Below, one piece after another: positions 46,643 through 64,000 of a stretch of DNA of 64,000 nt. The number at the start of each line of letters is the position of its first letter. The first letter of the stretch is position 1. Under the pieces are notes generated by a model, which saw only the letters and a program-made list of their open reading frames with translations, was not told the origin of the DNA and made no database searches. A program made the translations under genes and the position numbers. This DNA is from Vibrio rhizosphaerae. GTDB taxonomy: Bacteria; Pseudomonadota; Gammaproteobacteria; Enterobacterales; Vibrionaceae. The stretch spans positions 3,038,001 to 3,102,000 of the forward strand of contig NZ_AP024903.1 of assembly GCF_024347095.1 (NCBI RefSeq). The letters are read 5' to 3'.

Positions 46643-46719
46643 TGGCGGAGCGGACGGGACTCGAACCCGCGACCCCCGGCGTGACAGGCCGGTATTCTAA
46701 CCAACTGAACTACCGCTCC
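46643..46719 (-). tRNA. tRNA-Asp (GTC)
   Basis: A 77-nt cloverleaf on the minus strand with encoded CCA. The acceptor GGAGCGG pairs with CCGCTCC, the anticodon loop reads CTGTCAC, and the T loop GTTCGAGTC is normal. It is the distal tRNA of the first rRNA operon, 163 bp after 5S. Confidence 0.97.
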
Positions 46720-46760
46720 ACTGAGGTATTTTTCTCTAAATAAAGTCTTATAATCAACCG

Positions 46761-46883
46761 CTTTATTTAGGTTATCTTGGGAAGTGTGCAGCAGATTTTG
46801 AGCTGAGAAACGCAGCATACATCAGTATGTGAGTATCGCAGGCATCAAAAGATGCAAACAAAAACCAAGATAAACAAATAAAG
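46761..46883 (-). repeat. Inverted repeat flanking the 5S-tRNA-Asp spacer
   Basis: ctttatttaggttatcttgg (46761-46780) is complementary to 46865-46883 except for a small internal mismatch of 4-5 bases. In the transcript this makes a stem of about 15 pairs starting at the 5S 3' end, probably a processing signal for RNase. Confidence 0.55.
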
Positions 46884-47000
46884 CCTGGCGATGTCCTACT
46901 CTCACATGGGGAAACCCCACACTACCATCGGCGCTGTTTCGTTTCACGACTGAGTTCGGCATGGAATCAGGTGGGTCCAAAACGCTATGGTCGCCAAGCA
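46883..47000 (-). rRNA. rrf: 5S rRNA, first operon
   Basis: The minus strand runs from TGCTTGGCGACCATAG to GACATCGCCAGGC, 118 nt, and includes the standard helix and loop segments. It differs from the second 5S at one base (GGAAAC here, GGAGAC on the plus strand there). Confidence 0.97.
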
Positions 47001-47085
47001 AATTCTTCAATTCGGAAAGCCGTCTTTCTGTTCTCTACACAATCAATTTGTTCTTATTGAGCCACAAAACCCCTTCGGTGTTGTA

Positions 47086-49973
<2,888 letters not shown>

Positions 49974-50466
49974 ATACAACCCGAAGAAGTCTTTTTTGCT
50001 TGGTCTTTTTCCCTGAATACGGCGTTAGCATCGAAGGCTGCTTGGTTGCTATCAGACGATAGCGCCCTGCGACATCCTTCTTGCTGCCTTGTCTCAGGCA
50101 AAAATCCTCAGCGCAAAAACCTAAGGGTTGATATCATCAACTAATTAGGTGTCACACAATATTTTATACATGAGTGTGTGACTTGGTTTTGCCGGACTCA
50201 ATTTGAATACACAGTTGCCTGTGTATTCCCAAGAACACTTGATTGTGTTGGTCTTTCTCTTTCGAGAAAGTATTGAGAACTTTTACAAATAATTATCTGT
50301 TTCCAAAGAAACAAACATTATTTTGTCAGCTTTCCAAATTGTTAAAGAGCAAAATGTACGCTTGAGCATTCAAGCCACACTTTCTAATGACTTTCAGCGC
50401 CACAACATCGCACCACATCGGTTAAACCGCTGGTCTGAGTTTGCTGAGCCAAAAATAGTTAGAAAG
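49974..50466 (-). other. tRNA-Val to 23S spacer, first operon
   Basis: This non-coding transcribed spacer of 493 bp holds processing stems around 23S and the boxA at 50339-50351. It is nearly identical to the corresponding spacer of the second operon. Confidence 0.85.
50339..50351 (-). promoter_or_regulatory. boxA antitermination element, 16S-23S spacer 1
   Basis: The minus strand reads TGCTCTTTAACAA, the exact rRNA boxA sequence known from E. coli, placed between the spacer tRNAs and 23S. Confidence 0.9.
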
Positions 50467-50542
50467 TGGTGGGCGATACCGGGTTCGAACCAGTGACCCC
50501 CTGCTTGTAAGGCAGGTGCTCTCCCAACTGAGCTAATCGCCC
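50467..50542 (-). tRNA. tRNA-Val (TAC)
   Basis: A 76-nt cloverleaf with encoded CCA, acceptor GGGCGAT and anticodon loop CTTACAA. It is the third tRNA of the Glu-Lys-Val spacer set. Confidence 0.97.
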
Positions 50543-50571
50543 ACTTTCAGGCGTCCCTCAAAAGAGGAAAA

Positions 50572-50647
50572 TGGTGGGTCGTACAGGATTCGAACCTGTG
50601 ACCAATTGGTTAAAAGCCAACTGCTCTACCAGCTGAGCTAACGACCC
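50572..50647 (-). tRNA. tRNA-Lys (TTT)
   Basis: A 76-nt cloverleaf with encoded CCA, acceptor GGGTCGT and anticodon loop CTTTTAA. It lies between tRNA-Glu and tRNA-Val. Confidence 0.97.
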
Positions 50648-50664
50648 GGACTTCTCAAAAGAAG

Positions 50665-50740
50665 TGGTATCCCGTAGGGGAGTCGAACCCCTGTTACCGC
50701 CGTGAAAGGGCGGTGTCCTAGGCCTCTAGACGAACGGGAC
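50665..50740 (-). tRNA. tRNA-Glu (TTC)
   Basis: A 76-nt cloverleaf with encoded CCA, acceptor GTCCCGT and anticodon loop CTTTCAC. It is the first tRNA after 16S. Confidence 0.97.
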
Positions 50741-50842
50741 ATTGTCTTGCTTAATGACCTTTCATCCGAAAAATCACATCGCAACGCGCTCTGTTATAAA
50801 CCAAATCAATCTGTGTGGACACTCATCCAAAATATCTTTACG

Positions 50843-52383
<1,541 letters not shown>

Positions 52384-52603
52384 AAAGTTTTGGTGACACG
52401 ATGTGTCGGCTCAATGAATACTGCTTTTTGTCTCTGCTTTAAAAGCAGAAGCAAAAAGTGACATTACATAAGTAATGTTGAATTGACTGTGCTCTTATTG
52501 AATGACAGTTGCCTGTATCCAACTTGATTTGGTCACTCGATTCATTGATAAAATCTTTTTGGATATTTATCGACGAGTGCCCACACAGATTGATTGGTCT
52601 ATA

Positions 52604-52616
52604 TTGTTAAAGAGCT
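52604..52616 (-). promoter_or_regulatory. Leader boxA of the first rRNA operon
   Basis: AGCTCTTTAACAA on the minus strand matches boxA at all but the first base. It lies between the promoter and 16S. Confidence 0.85.
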
Positions 52617-52652
52617 TTGCTTTCAGTGCTTTAGCACTTAGGCAGGACGCGT

Positions 52653-52680
52653 ATAATACGCTTCCCACGTTGAAAGTCAA
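52653..52680 (-). promoter_or_regulatory. Promoter of the first rRNA operon
   Basis: TTGACT (52675-52680) and TATTAT (52653-52658) are separated by 16 bases, as in E. coli rrn P2 promoters. Only about 70 bp lie between it and the upstream 5S, leaving no room for a P1 at the usual distance. Confidence 0.82.
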
Positions 52681-52750
52681 CATAAAACTTTCATCTTTCA
52701 AAAGCTTTATGGTGACCTGCTTCTTGACGAAGCAAGTAACGCAAATTAAA

Positions 52751-52868
52751 GCCTGGCGATGTCCTACTCTCACATGGGGAGACCCCACACTACCATCGGC
52801 GCTGTTTCGTTTCACGACTGAGTTCGGCATGGAATCAGGTGGGTCCAAAACGCTATGGTCGCCAAGCA
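52751..52868 (-). rRNA. rrf: 5S rRNA, second operon
   Basis: 118 nt, identical to the first 5S except for one base in the helix loop. No tRNA follows it. Confidence 0.97.
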
Positions 52869-52952
52869 AATTCTTCAATTCGGAAAGCCGTCTTTCTGTT
52901 CTCTACACAATCAATCGTTCTTAATGAGCCACAAAACCCCTTCGGTGTTGTA

Positions 52953-55840
<2,888 letters not shown>

Positions 55841-56275
55841 ATACAACCCGAAGAAGTCTTTTTTGCTTGGTCTTTTTCCCTGAATACGGCGTTAGCATCG
55901 AAGGCTGCTTGGTTGCTATCAGACGATAGCGCCCTGCGACATCCTTCTTGCTGCCTTGTCTCAGGCAAAAATCCTCAGCGCAAAAACCTAAGGGTTGATA
56001 TCATCAACTAATTAGGTGTCACACAATATTTTATACATGAGTGTGTGACTTGGTTTTGCCGGACTCAATTTGAACACACAGTTGCCTGTGTATTCCCAAG
56101 AACACTTGATTGTGTTGGTCTTTCTCTTTCGAGAAAGTATTGAGAACTTTTACAAATAATCATCTGTTTCCAAAGAAACAAACATTATTTTGTCAGCTTT
56201 CCAAATTGTTAAAGAGCAATGATTTTGTATCGACAAAACCATGTTTAAAGATTCTTCATTAAAAACCCTTAAAGA
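55841..56275 (-). other. tRNA-Ala to 23S spacer, second operon
   Basis: A 435-bp transcribed spacer without genes, nearly identical to the first operon's spacer up to the boxA and then diverging toward tRNA-Ala. Confidence 0.85.
56206..56218 (-). promoter_or_regulatory. boxA antitermination element, 16S-23S spacer 2
   Basis: TGCTCTTTAACAA on the minus strand, as in the first spacer, upstream of 23S. Confidence 0.9.
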
Positions 56276-56351
56276 TGGTGGAGCTATGCGGGATCGAACC
56301 GCAGACCTCCTGCGTGCAAGGCAGGCGCTCTCCCAGCTGAGCTATAGCCCC
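56276..56351 (-). tRNA. tRNA-Ala (TGC)
   Basis: A 76-nt cloverleaf with encoded CCA, acceptor GGGGCTA and anticodon loop CTTGCAC. Confidence 0.97.
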
Positions 56352-56449
56352 ATCTTGAGATATTTCTTCAAATCTTTTTATTCAAGGCAGATTGTGAGGC
56401 CGCATATATCAATATGCAACGAACAATCTAACGCAGAAGAAAATGATTT

Positions 56450-56526
56450 TGGTGGGTCTGAGTGGACTTGAACCACCGACCTCTCGCTTATCAGGCGAAC
56501 GCTCTAACCACCTGAGCTACAGACCC
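56450..56526 (-). tRNA. tRNA-Ile (GAT)
   Basis: A 77-nt cloverleaf with encoded CCA, acceptor GGGTCTG and anticodon loop CTGATAA. It is the first tRNA after the second 16S. Confidence 0.97.
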
Positions 56527-56710
56527 ATCTCTTGCTGTGTGCTTTCCCTGACTTCTGCGTCAGACTGCTTATCCTCGGTCAGTTATTTACTGATGTAAAC
56601 GCCTTCCCTCGTCAATTGCCTTCCTTGAACTCAGAAAAACCACGGTGCAATTTCTCTTTGCTTATAAACCAAATCAATCTGTGTGGACACTCATCCAAAA
56701 TATCTTTACG

Positions 56711-58251
<1,541 letters not shown>

Positions 58252-58472
58252 AAAGTTTTGGTGACACCAAAGTGTCGGCTCAATGAATACTGCTTTTTGT
58301 CTCTGCTTTAAAAGCAGAAGCAAAAAGTGACATTACATAAGTAATGTTGAATTGACTGTGCTCTTGTTGAATGACAGTTGCCTGTATCCAACTTGATTTG
58401 GTCACTCGATTCATTGATAAAATCTTTTTGGATATTTATCGACGAGTGCCCACACAGATTGATTGGTCTATA

Positions 58473-58485
58473 TTGTTAAAGAGCT
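58473..58485 (-). promoter_or_regulatory. Leader boxA of the second rRNA operon
   Basis: AGCTCTTTAACAA on the minus strand, the same element as in the first leader. Confidence 0.85.
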
Positions 58486-58519
58486 TTCTTCACAACGTTC
58501 TCCGTTTGAAGAGGCGGTC

Positions 58520-58547
58520 ATTCTAGCGAGATAAATCTTGGTGTCAA
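58520..58547 (-). promoter_or_regulatory. P2 promoter of the second rRNA operon
   Basis: TTGACA (58542-58547) and TAGAAT (58520-58525) are 16 bases apart on the minus strand. Confidence 0.85.
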
Positions 58548-58635
58548 ACACTTTTTTCAGATTTTACCAGCAATTTTGATAACCTTGTTAACTTGGCTCA
58601 AATTCCGTAGAAGCCTTGCCTGTCAACGAGTGCGC

Positions 58636-58663
58636 ATTATAGAGATCCCGTTCACATCCGCAA
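58636..58663 (-). promoter_or_regulatory. P1 promoter of the second rRNA operon
   Basis: TTGCGG (58658-58663) and TATAAT (58636-58641) are 16 bases apart. They are followed by a GCGC discriminator and preceded by an A/T-rich UP-like stretch. The distance to P2 is 116 bp, like that between P1 and P2 in E. coli rrn. Confidence 0.82.
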
Positions 58664-58758
58664 GTCTTTTTTTGCAAAAAATGTAAAAATAACTGCTAAT
58701 CGATGAATAATCCTTCAATGGCTTATTTATACCTATTTACTCAAAGATAAATCACAAC

Positions 58759-58767
58759 TTATCCACA
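58759..58767 (+). promoter_or_regulatory. Isolated DnaA box
   Basis: TTATCCACA matches the strong DnaA box exactly. It lies about 100 bp upstream of the rRNA P1 -35 element. A single 9-mer can occur by chance. Confidence 0.4.
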
Positions 58768-58797
58768 GATTTATCCTTTTTGACTTGGGTGAGAGAC

Positions 58798-58824
58798 AAA
58801 AAAAGCTGCAAATCGCAGCTTTTT
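58798..58824 (-). terminator. Terminator of the cysJIH operon
   Basis: An aagctgc stem with its complement, flanked by A- and T-runs on either side, works in both directions. It lies 14 bp past the cysH stop. Confidence 0.9.
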
Positions 58825-58838
58825 GGATTGAGTGAGGA

Positions 58839-59615
58839 TTAAATGCCAGAACCATCGGCTTCACCATCATCTTCATGAAGACCGCATTCTCTTTTTAAAC
58901 CAAAGAAACGCGTTTCTTCTTCTGCCATCCCCGGTTCCCATTTTCGGGTTGTGTGTACATCACCGACGGAGAGATACCCCTCATCCCATAATGGGTGGTA
59001 AGGCAAGTCATACTCTTTTAGATAGTAGTGGACCTCTTTATTCGTCCAGTCGATAACCGGCAAGAACTTAAATACACCATTTTGGACTGCCAATACCGGC
59101 AGATTAGCACGAGATTTTGACTGCTCGCGACGTAATCCGGAGAACCAAGTCCCTACTTCCAATTCTCGAAGCGCTCTTCTCATCGGCTCCACTTTGTTGA
59201 GGCGGTTATACTGTTCAATACCTTCAACATCCTGCTCCCATAATTTCCCGTACCGCGCTTCCTGCCAGGCAGGTGTATGTTCGGCGCGATATATCTTCAG
59301 GTTCAGGTTCAACTTTTCCGTCAGCAGGTCAATAAACTGATACGTTTCGGGAAACATGTATCCCGTATCGGTGAGAATGACCGGAACATCATGTTTGACT
59401 TGAGAAACCATATGTAACATCAATGCAGCTTGAATCCCAAAACTAGAAGAGACTGCAAATGTTCCTTGTAAGTTCTCAAACGCCCAGATGATTCGTTCTT
59501 GCGCCGACAAACTTTCCAGATAGCCATTCAATTCAGCCAAGTGAAGCGATTGCTCCACTTTGGTCATATTGAGTAACTCAGAAAGCTGTGGCCGATATAG
59601 CACACTATCAGGCAT
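58839..59615 (-). CDS. cysH: PAPS reductase
   Basis: CysH reduces phosphoadenylyl sulfate to sulfite with thioredoxin. The 258-aa protein has the substrate-binding [15 protein letters not shown] and [11 protein letters not shown], the [10 protein letters not shown] arginines and the catalytic Cys in KRECGLHE near the C-terminus. No extra Cys pairs for an iron-sulfur cluster are seen, so it is the PAPS type. The frame opens at 59657 within cysI; ATG at 59615 follows GAGGG and is preferred. It ends the cysJIH operon. Confidence 0.95.
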   Translation of the reverse strand: MPDSVLYRPQLSELLNMTKVEQSLHLAELNGYLESLSAQERIIWAFENLQGTFAVSSSFGIQAALMLHMVSQVKHDVPVILTDTGYMFPETYQFIDLLTEKLNLNLKIYRAEHTPAWQEARYGKLWEQDVEGIEQYNRLNKVEPMRRALRELEVGTWFSGLRREQSKSRANLPVLAVQNGVFKFLPVIDWTNKEVHYYLKEYDLPYHPLWDEGYLSVGDVHTTRKWEPGMAEEETRFFGLKRECGLHEDDGEADGSGI

Positions 59616-61341
59616 AGAAATCCCTCTTTGAAACCACGACTTCTTCAATGATTCCACTACGAATCACAAAGTCACCGAAGTATTCACCTTCATGGCGTTC
59701 TTTCGACCAGCGAGCGACCAGCTGGTCGATCTCTGCTAATATTTGTTGCTCCGTAATATTTTCTTTGTACATTTTCGGGATACGAGTCCCGGCTCGGTTT
59801 CCACCGAGGTGCAAGTTATAGCGTCCGGGAGCTTTACCAACCAGCCCGATTTCAGCAAGCATGGCGCGACCGCATCCGTTCGGGCACCCCGTCACCCGGA
59901 GAATGATATTTTCATCTTTGCCTAACTGATGTTTTTCCAGAATGCCTTCAACGTCTGTCACAAATGCAGGTAAGAATCGCTCAGCTTCCGCCATTGCGAG
60001 CGGACATGTTGGAAATGATACGCACGCCATTGAGTTTTTACGTTGCTCACTGACTCCATCATCCATCAGACCATGAGCTCTGGCGATTAATTCAATCTGC
60101 TCTTTTTGTTCGGCGGTTACACCTGCAATAATCAGATTTTGATTGGCCGTCATACGAAAATCACCTTGGTGAATTTTGGCAATTTCAGCAACACCAGTTT
60201 TTAATGGCTTACCCGGATAATCCAGTAACCGACCATTCTCAATGAAGAGGGTCAGGTGGAATTTACCATCTATCCCTTCAACCCATCCGATCCGATCACC
60301 ACGGCTGGTGAATTCATAAGGTCGGCTGTCAGCAAAATTGACTCCGGCCCGTTTTTCAACTTCGGACTTAAAGACATCAATGCCGACACGGTCGAGAGTG
60401 TACTTGGTCTTCGCGTTCTTCCGGTTAGAACGGTTTCCCCAATCTCTCTGCGTCGAAACGACAGCGGCGGCGACATCCAGTGTATTTTCCAGCGGAATGA
60501 AGCCAAAATCATCAGCACGACGAGGATAAGTTGATGTATCCCCATGCGTCATCGCTAGACCACCACCCACCAGCACATTGAATCCAATCAACTTGCCAGC
60601 TTCCGCGATCGCCACAAAATTTAAATCATTGGCGTGTACATCGATATCATTGTGCGGTGGAATCACTACGGTTGTTTTAAACTTCCGAGGTAAGTAGTTG
60701 CTGCCCAGAATCGGTTCTTCATCTGTCGTTTCCAGCTTTTCACCATCGAGCCAGATTTCGGCATAAGCGCGAGTTTTCGGCAACAAATGTTCACTGATCT
60801 TCTTCGCCCACTCATAAGCTTCCTGGTGAAGCTCAGATTCAACCGGATTCGACGTACACAATACATTGCGGTTTACATCACCGGCTGTGGCAATCGAATC
60901 GATCCCGATTTGATTGAGCGTCTGATGCATCAGCTTGATTTTAGGTTTGAGCACCCCATGAAACTGGAAGGTTTGCCGAGTCGTCAAACGAATACTGCCA
61001 TACAGGGTGTGTTCGGTAGCAAATTTATCGATAGCGAGCCATTGTTGCGGCTGAATAATCCCTCCGGGCATCCGGGCACGCAACATGACATTATGTAATG
61101 GTTCCAGCTTCTGCTTGGTCCGCTCAGCCCGAATATCACGATCATCTTGCTGATACATTCCGTGAAAACGAATCAACTGGAAGTTATCCGCCGTAAACCC
61201 GCCAGTTAATGGATCCTGAAGATCTTGTGTGATCGTCCCGCGTAAAAAGTTACTTTCTCTTTTCAAGCGCTCGTTATCAGACAATGGCCCCAGATCTTGT
61301 CCTAAGACTTCTTGGTTTTTGGTTTCTTGATTCGTACTCAT
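59608..61341 (-). CDS. cysI: Sulfite reductase hemoprotein beta subunit
   Basis: CysI reduces sulfite to sulfide with a coupled siroheme and 4Fe-4S cluster. The 577-aa protein shows the cluster cysteines in [17 protein letters not shown] and [13 protein letters not shown]. Basic substrate-binding residues of the family are also present ([22 protein letters not shown]). It overlaps the cysJ stop by one base (TAATG) and the cysH start by 8 bp. Confidence 0.97.
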   Translation of the reverse strand: MSTNQETKNQEVLGQDLGPLSDNERLKRESNFLRGTITQDLQDPLTGGFTADNFQLIRFHGMYQQDDRDIRAERTKQKLEPLHNVMLRARMPGGIIQPQQWLAIDKFATEHTLYGSIRLTTRQTFQFHGVLKPKIKLMHQTLNQIGIDSIATAGDVNRNVLCTSNPVESELHQEAYEWAKKISEHLLPKTRAYAEIWLDGEKLETTDEEPILGSNYLPRKFKTTVVIPPHNDIDVHANDLNFVAIAEAGKLIGFNVLVGGGLAMTHGDTSTYPRRADDFGFIPLENTLDVAAAVVSTQRDWGNRSNRKNAKTKYTLDRVGIDVFKSEVEKRAGVNFADSRPYEFTSRGDRIGWVEGIDGKFHLTLFIENGRLLDYPGKPLKTGVAEIAKIHQGDFRMTANQNLIIAGVTAEQKEQIELIARAHGLMDDGVSEQRKNSMACVSFPTCPLAMAEAERFLPAFVTDVEGILEKHQLGKDENIILRVTGCPNGCGRAMLAEIGLVGKAPGRYNLHLGGNRAGTRIPKMYKENITEQQILAEIDQLVARWSKERHEGEYFGDFVIRSGIIEEVVVSKRDFYA

Positions 61342-63173
61342 TAGTAGACATCCCTTTGATAACGCTTCGCTTTACGCAATTCATTAATATATTCTTCGGC
61401 TTGTTCACGCGCCAAACCACCTTGTTGTTCAGCAATGGTAATGAAGGCTTCGTGTACATCTTTTGCCATATGGGTAGCATCACCACAGACGTAAAGATAA
61501 GCGCCATTTTGTAGCCAATCCCAAAGTTGTTCGGCTTTTTCCAGAATACGATGTTGAACATAGACTTTTTCTGCCTGATCACGGCTAAAAGCAACATCCA
61601 TCTGAGTCAAAGCACCCGATTTCAAATATTTCTGCCATTCGACCTGATAGAGAAAGTCCTGCGTAAACGTCCGGTCACCAAAGAACAACCAATTCTGGCC
61701 TGAAGCTCCCCGGTTATCTCTTTCCTGAATAAAACTTCTGAATGGCGCAATCCCCGTTCCCGGACCAATCATAATGATCGCCGTATTATCATCCTGAGGA
61801 AGTTTGAAGTTATTATTATGTTCAATGAAAACTTTGACGTTTTCGCCTTCTTCAAGACGATGCGTCAAAAATCCGGAGGCTCCGCCCTGACGCGCTTCAC
61901 CCTCTTGATCATATTCAACCACACCAACCGTCAGATGAACTTCGTCATCGACTTCAGTCTGACTCGATGCAATCGAATAAAGACGCGGGGTCAAACGACG
62001 TAATAATCCCACCAGCTCATCTGCTGATAGCTTCACCGCAGCTTGTTTTAATATGTCGATAATTTGGGTTTGTGCGGAATACTCACGTAATTTCTCTTTG
62101 TCTGCGACCAGTTCTTTTAAGAATATCGATTCAGAGATCTCTGCCACGCGAGTAATAAACTGAGGATTGGACGATGTGATTTCAAACTGATGAATTAACG
62201 CACTGTGAATGGAAATACTTTCACCATCGACTTCAACACTCTCCACACCGGAAAGTCCGACACAGCTCAGAATCTGGCTAGATAACGCCGCATCATTTTC
62301 ATACCAAACCCCGAGAGCATCGCCCGGTTGATAAGTAATCCCGGAACCTTCGAGATCAATCTCAATATGACGAACATCTTTGCCTGAATCACGTCCGGTA
62401 ATTTTCTGATTGGTCAGCAGCGTAGCGGTATATGGTTTCAACTTCGTATATTCGGCGGAAGCACTACTCGCAGATTGAATCGGTAACTGCACGACCTCTG
62501 CCTGCCCTTCCGACATTGAATCTTTGAGAATATCCAATGCTTTCTGACGCCATTCAGCCGCTGGCGCATCGTAGTCCACATCGCAGTCCAATCGTGCCAA
62601 AAACGGTTTAGCCCCTAATTTGGAGAGAAACGCATCGAAGTCTTTACCCGTCTGACAGAAAAACTCATAACTAGAGTCCCCCAGAGCAATAACACCATAT
62701 TGAAGATTCGGCAGTTTCGGTGCTTTTTTCGACTGCAAAAATTCATGTAGCTCAAGAGCATTATCCGGAGCTTCTCCCTCGCCATTGGTCGAAGCCACGA
62801 TCACCACATAGGTTTCTTTGGCGAGATCTTTCCCTTTATAGTCACTGGCATCAAAAATCTGTACCGGGAGTCCCTGCGCTTGAGCTTCATGCTCCAACGC
62901 TTCTGCAACACCCTTGGCATTCCCCGTCTGAGAAGCATAAATGATGGTAAGTTTATCGGCAGGTTTTGCAGCCGCGAGCGGTGATAAAGCAGCCGCACCA
63001 GAAGGATTTCCCGCCTGAGACTGACTCAATCCCCAGAAATATCCGCTCACCCAGGCTAATTGCTGTGGTGACAACTGTGAAACTGTCTGTTGCAACTGAC
63101 CGAGCTGCATATCGTTAAGTGGGCTTGATAATAAACCACTATTATTAGAACTATTGTTATTCGCTGAAGACAT
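61341..63173 (-). CDS. cysJ: Sulfite reductase flavoprotein alpha subunit
   Basis: CysJ passes NADPH electrons to CysI. The 610-aa protein has a flavodoxin-like FMN domain (about 60-200: [27 protein letters not shown]) and an FAD/NADPH reductase part ([35 protein letters not shown]). The frame opens at 63194, but AGGGAAG lies inside that extension and serves ATG at 63173. A low-complexity Asn/Ser stretch sits at the N-terminus. Confidence 0.96.
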   Translation of the reverse strand: MSSANNNSSNNSGLLSSPLNDMQLGQLQQTVSQLSPQQLAWVSGYFWGLSQSQAGNPSGAAALSPLAAAKPADKLTIIYASQTGNAKGVAEALEHEAQAQGLPVQIFDASDYKGKDLAKETYVVIVASTNGEGEAPDNALELHEFLQSKKAPKLPNLQYGVIALGDSSYEFFCQTGKDFDAFLSKLGAKPFLARLDCDVDYDAPAAEWRQKALDILKDSMSEGQAEVVQLPIQSASSASAEYTKLKPYTATLLTNQKITGRDSGKDVRHIEIDLEGSGITYQPGDALGVWYENDAALSSQILSCVGLSGVESVEVDGESISIHSALIHQFEITSSNPQFITRVAEISESIFLKELVADKEKLREYSAQTQIIDILKQAAVKLSADELVGLLRRLTPRLYSIASSQTEVDDEVHLTVGVVEYDQEGEARQGGASGFLTHRLEEGENVKVFIEHNNNFKLPQDDNTAIIMIGPGTGIAPFRSFIQERDNRGASGQNWLFFGDRTFTQDFLYQVEWQKYLKSGALTQMDVAFSRDQAEKVYVQHRILEKAEQLWDWLQNGAYLYVCGDATHMAKDVHEAFITIAEQQGGLAREQAEEYINELRKAKRYQRDVY

Positions 63174-63277
63174 CGTCACGACTTCCCTATTCATTGCATG
63201 ACGATAGAGTAACCAAGCTCACTAATAACAAGAAAGAATAGAAGAGAATGTTTTATAACTTTTGGGAGTAAGAACGA

Positions 63278-63514
63278 CTATAAATCTAACGATTCAACCC
63301 TGACATTTCGAAAACCAACCTCCATCGCGGATTTAGAGGCCAGATCAGAATCGATGTAGTGGCACTCTTCGCCTTCTTCATCCGTTAAAATAATCAAACT
63401 GTCATTGGTATGTTTGAATTCAACCATCCACATGCCATTGTCAGAACAAGGCTCGACAATCGCTTCAACCAGAAGATTGTCCAGATAAAGGGCTCTCAGG
63501 GCTTCAAGCGTCAT
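63278..63514 (-). CDS. Small conserved-looking protein of unknown function
   Basis: This 78-aa acidic protein has no signal peptide or membrane segment. It has alternating hydrophobic and charged residues compatible with a small alpha/beta fold and no Cys pairs or catalytic motif. It lies 104 bp upstream of cysJ on the same strand. I do not recognise the family. The coding look (balanced composition, plausible start, no competing frame) makes it likely real. Confidence 0.6.
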   Translation of the reverse strand: MTLEALRALYLDNLLVEAIVEPCSDNGMWMVEFKHTNDSLIILTDEEGEECHYIDSDLASKSAMEVGFRNVRVESLDL

Positions 63515-63649
63515 CTTTTATTTCTCCACCTTACTCCTCAACATGCTCATTTCATCATGGAAGATGATACTCGAAAAGTTAAGCTTTTCCCGATAATTAT
63601 AAGGAAATAAAATATAGAAACAGATATTGATAACTGAATAAAATATGAA

Positions 63650-63847
63650 CTATGCGAATTTTTTCAACAGCCAAATGCCAAGCATGATCATAAGTAACCA
63701 AGGCAGCATCTTAATAAAGATAGCGAACATGCCAAATGCCAAAATAAACAAGAATGACACCCCAATCGACAACATCACACCAAACAGCGTCACACCGGTA
63801 AAAAATAACACCCCAGCAAAAATCAGCAAATACAGCACTTCAATCAT
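63650..63847 (-). CDS. pspG: PspG-like envelope stress membrane protein
   Basis: This small protein of about 65 aa has two hydrophobic helices. Its sequence MIEVLYLLIFAG, FFTGVTLFGV and IKMLPWLL follows E. coli PspG, a phage-shock inner-membrane effector. The frame opens at 63901, but ATG at 63847 gives the family start. A sigma54-type promoter 30 bp upstream agrees with PspF control. It lies upstream of the small unknown gene and cysJ. Confidence 0.82.
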   Translation of the reverse strand: MIEVLYLLIFAGVLFFTGVTLFGVMLSIGVSFLFILAFGMFAIFIKMLPWLLMIMLGIWLLKKFA

Positions 63848-63876
63848 TATGATTCTCCTTCGTTTTCCTATCAATA

Positions 63877-63893
63877 AGCAGAAATCAGGCCAA
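63877..63893 (-). promoter_or_regulatory. Sigma54 promoter of pspG
   Basis: On the minus strand TTGGCCTGATTTCTGCTT places GG and GC 10 bases apart. The -24 region TGGCC and the -12 region TGCT fit sigma54. The position just upstream of pspG agrees with known PspF-sigma54 control of that gene. Confidence 0.75.
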
Positions 63894-64000
63894 CTCAGCA
63901 CCGTCTGAACTCGCTGATTTTCCGACTATTCACATCACCCTATGCCAAATCGTTCACCGACAATTGGTCAATCTGACGAATCTCAGGTCAAATTTACACA

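Larger units (their letters stand above)
52384..52750 (-). other. Junction between the two rRNA operons
   Basis: This 367-bp junction holds the 5S end of operon 2 and the leader of operon 1, with one promoter (52653-52680) and a boxA. I see no hairpin with a T-run, so polymerase from operon 2 may read through. Confidence 0.7.
58252..58838 (-). other. Leader and promoter region of the second rRNA operon
   Basis: This 587-bp region holds two promoters, a boxA, a lone DnaA box (58759-58767) and the cysH terminator. No open frame of note is present. Confidence 0.8.

Overview
The window looks like the larger chromosome of a Vibrio species. Three things point there. The block lysC, aminotransferase, PglL-like ligase, uvrA, galU, qstR, ssb matches the vibrio core genome. 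The rRNA spacers carry the tRNA sets Glu-Lys-Val and Ile-Ala. A cysJIH, nhaP, metH, pldA backbone surrounds them. No prophage, insertion sequence, plasmid origin or CRISPR array was seen.

Positions 352-24697 hold one uninterrupted minus-strand supercluster for a hydrogenase-4-type formate hydrogenlyase (FHL-2). The hyf half runs hyfABCDEFGHI-hycH-hycI and encodes a complex I-like membrane [NiFe] hydrogenase and its endopeptidase. The fdh/hyp half runs hydN-fdhF-fhlA-fdhD-hupE-hypF-hypC-hypD-hypE-hypA-hypB. It encodes formate dehydrogenase H, electron transfer, the sigma54 activator, a nickel permease and the full Ni-Fe-CO-CN cofactor assembly line. Each half starts at its own sigma54-type promoter (GG-N10-GC), and each promoter has a GTGTCGA-containing palindrome 100-150 bp upstream that is a likely FhlA site. 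FhlA is encoded inside one of the operons it should activate, so positive feedback is expected. FdhF has Cys, not selenocysteine, at its metal ligand position.

Positions 24977-35165 are core genes: lysC behind a lysine riboswitch, a class V aminotransferase, a PglL/WaaL-type glycan ligase, uvrA with a LexA box, galU, the competence regulator qstR and ssb. From memory, this block lies in the opposite order relative to metH in V. cholerae. If so, FHL sits at one junction of an inversion and a small dehydrogenase module at the other.

Positions 35311-39730 hold that accessory module: a D-2-hydroxyacid dehydrogenase, a Leu/Glu-dehydrogenase-family enzyme, an MFS transporter and a TetR repressor. 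Two matching ACGATCGT operators abut the -10 boxes of the two divergent promoters. The substrate is unknown.

Positions 39836-46025 hold metH, an NhaP-type antiporter and the outer-membrane phospholipase pldA. Positions 46130-58252 hold two tandem rRNA operons in the same direction with different spacer tRNAs. The first ends in tRNA-Asp, followed by tandem units made of a terminator and a decayed tRNA-Asp copy. Positions 58839-64000 hold cysH, cysI and cysJ (sulfite and PAPS reduction), a small unknown gene, and pspG with a sigma54 promoter.
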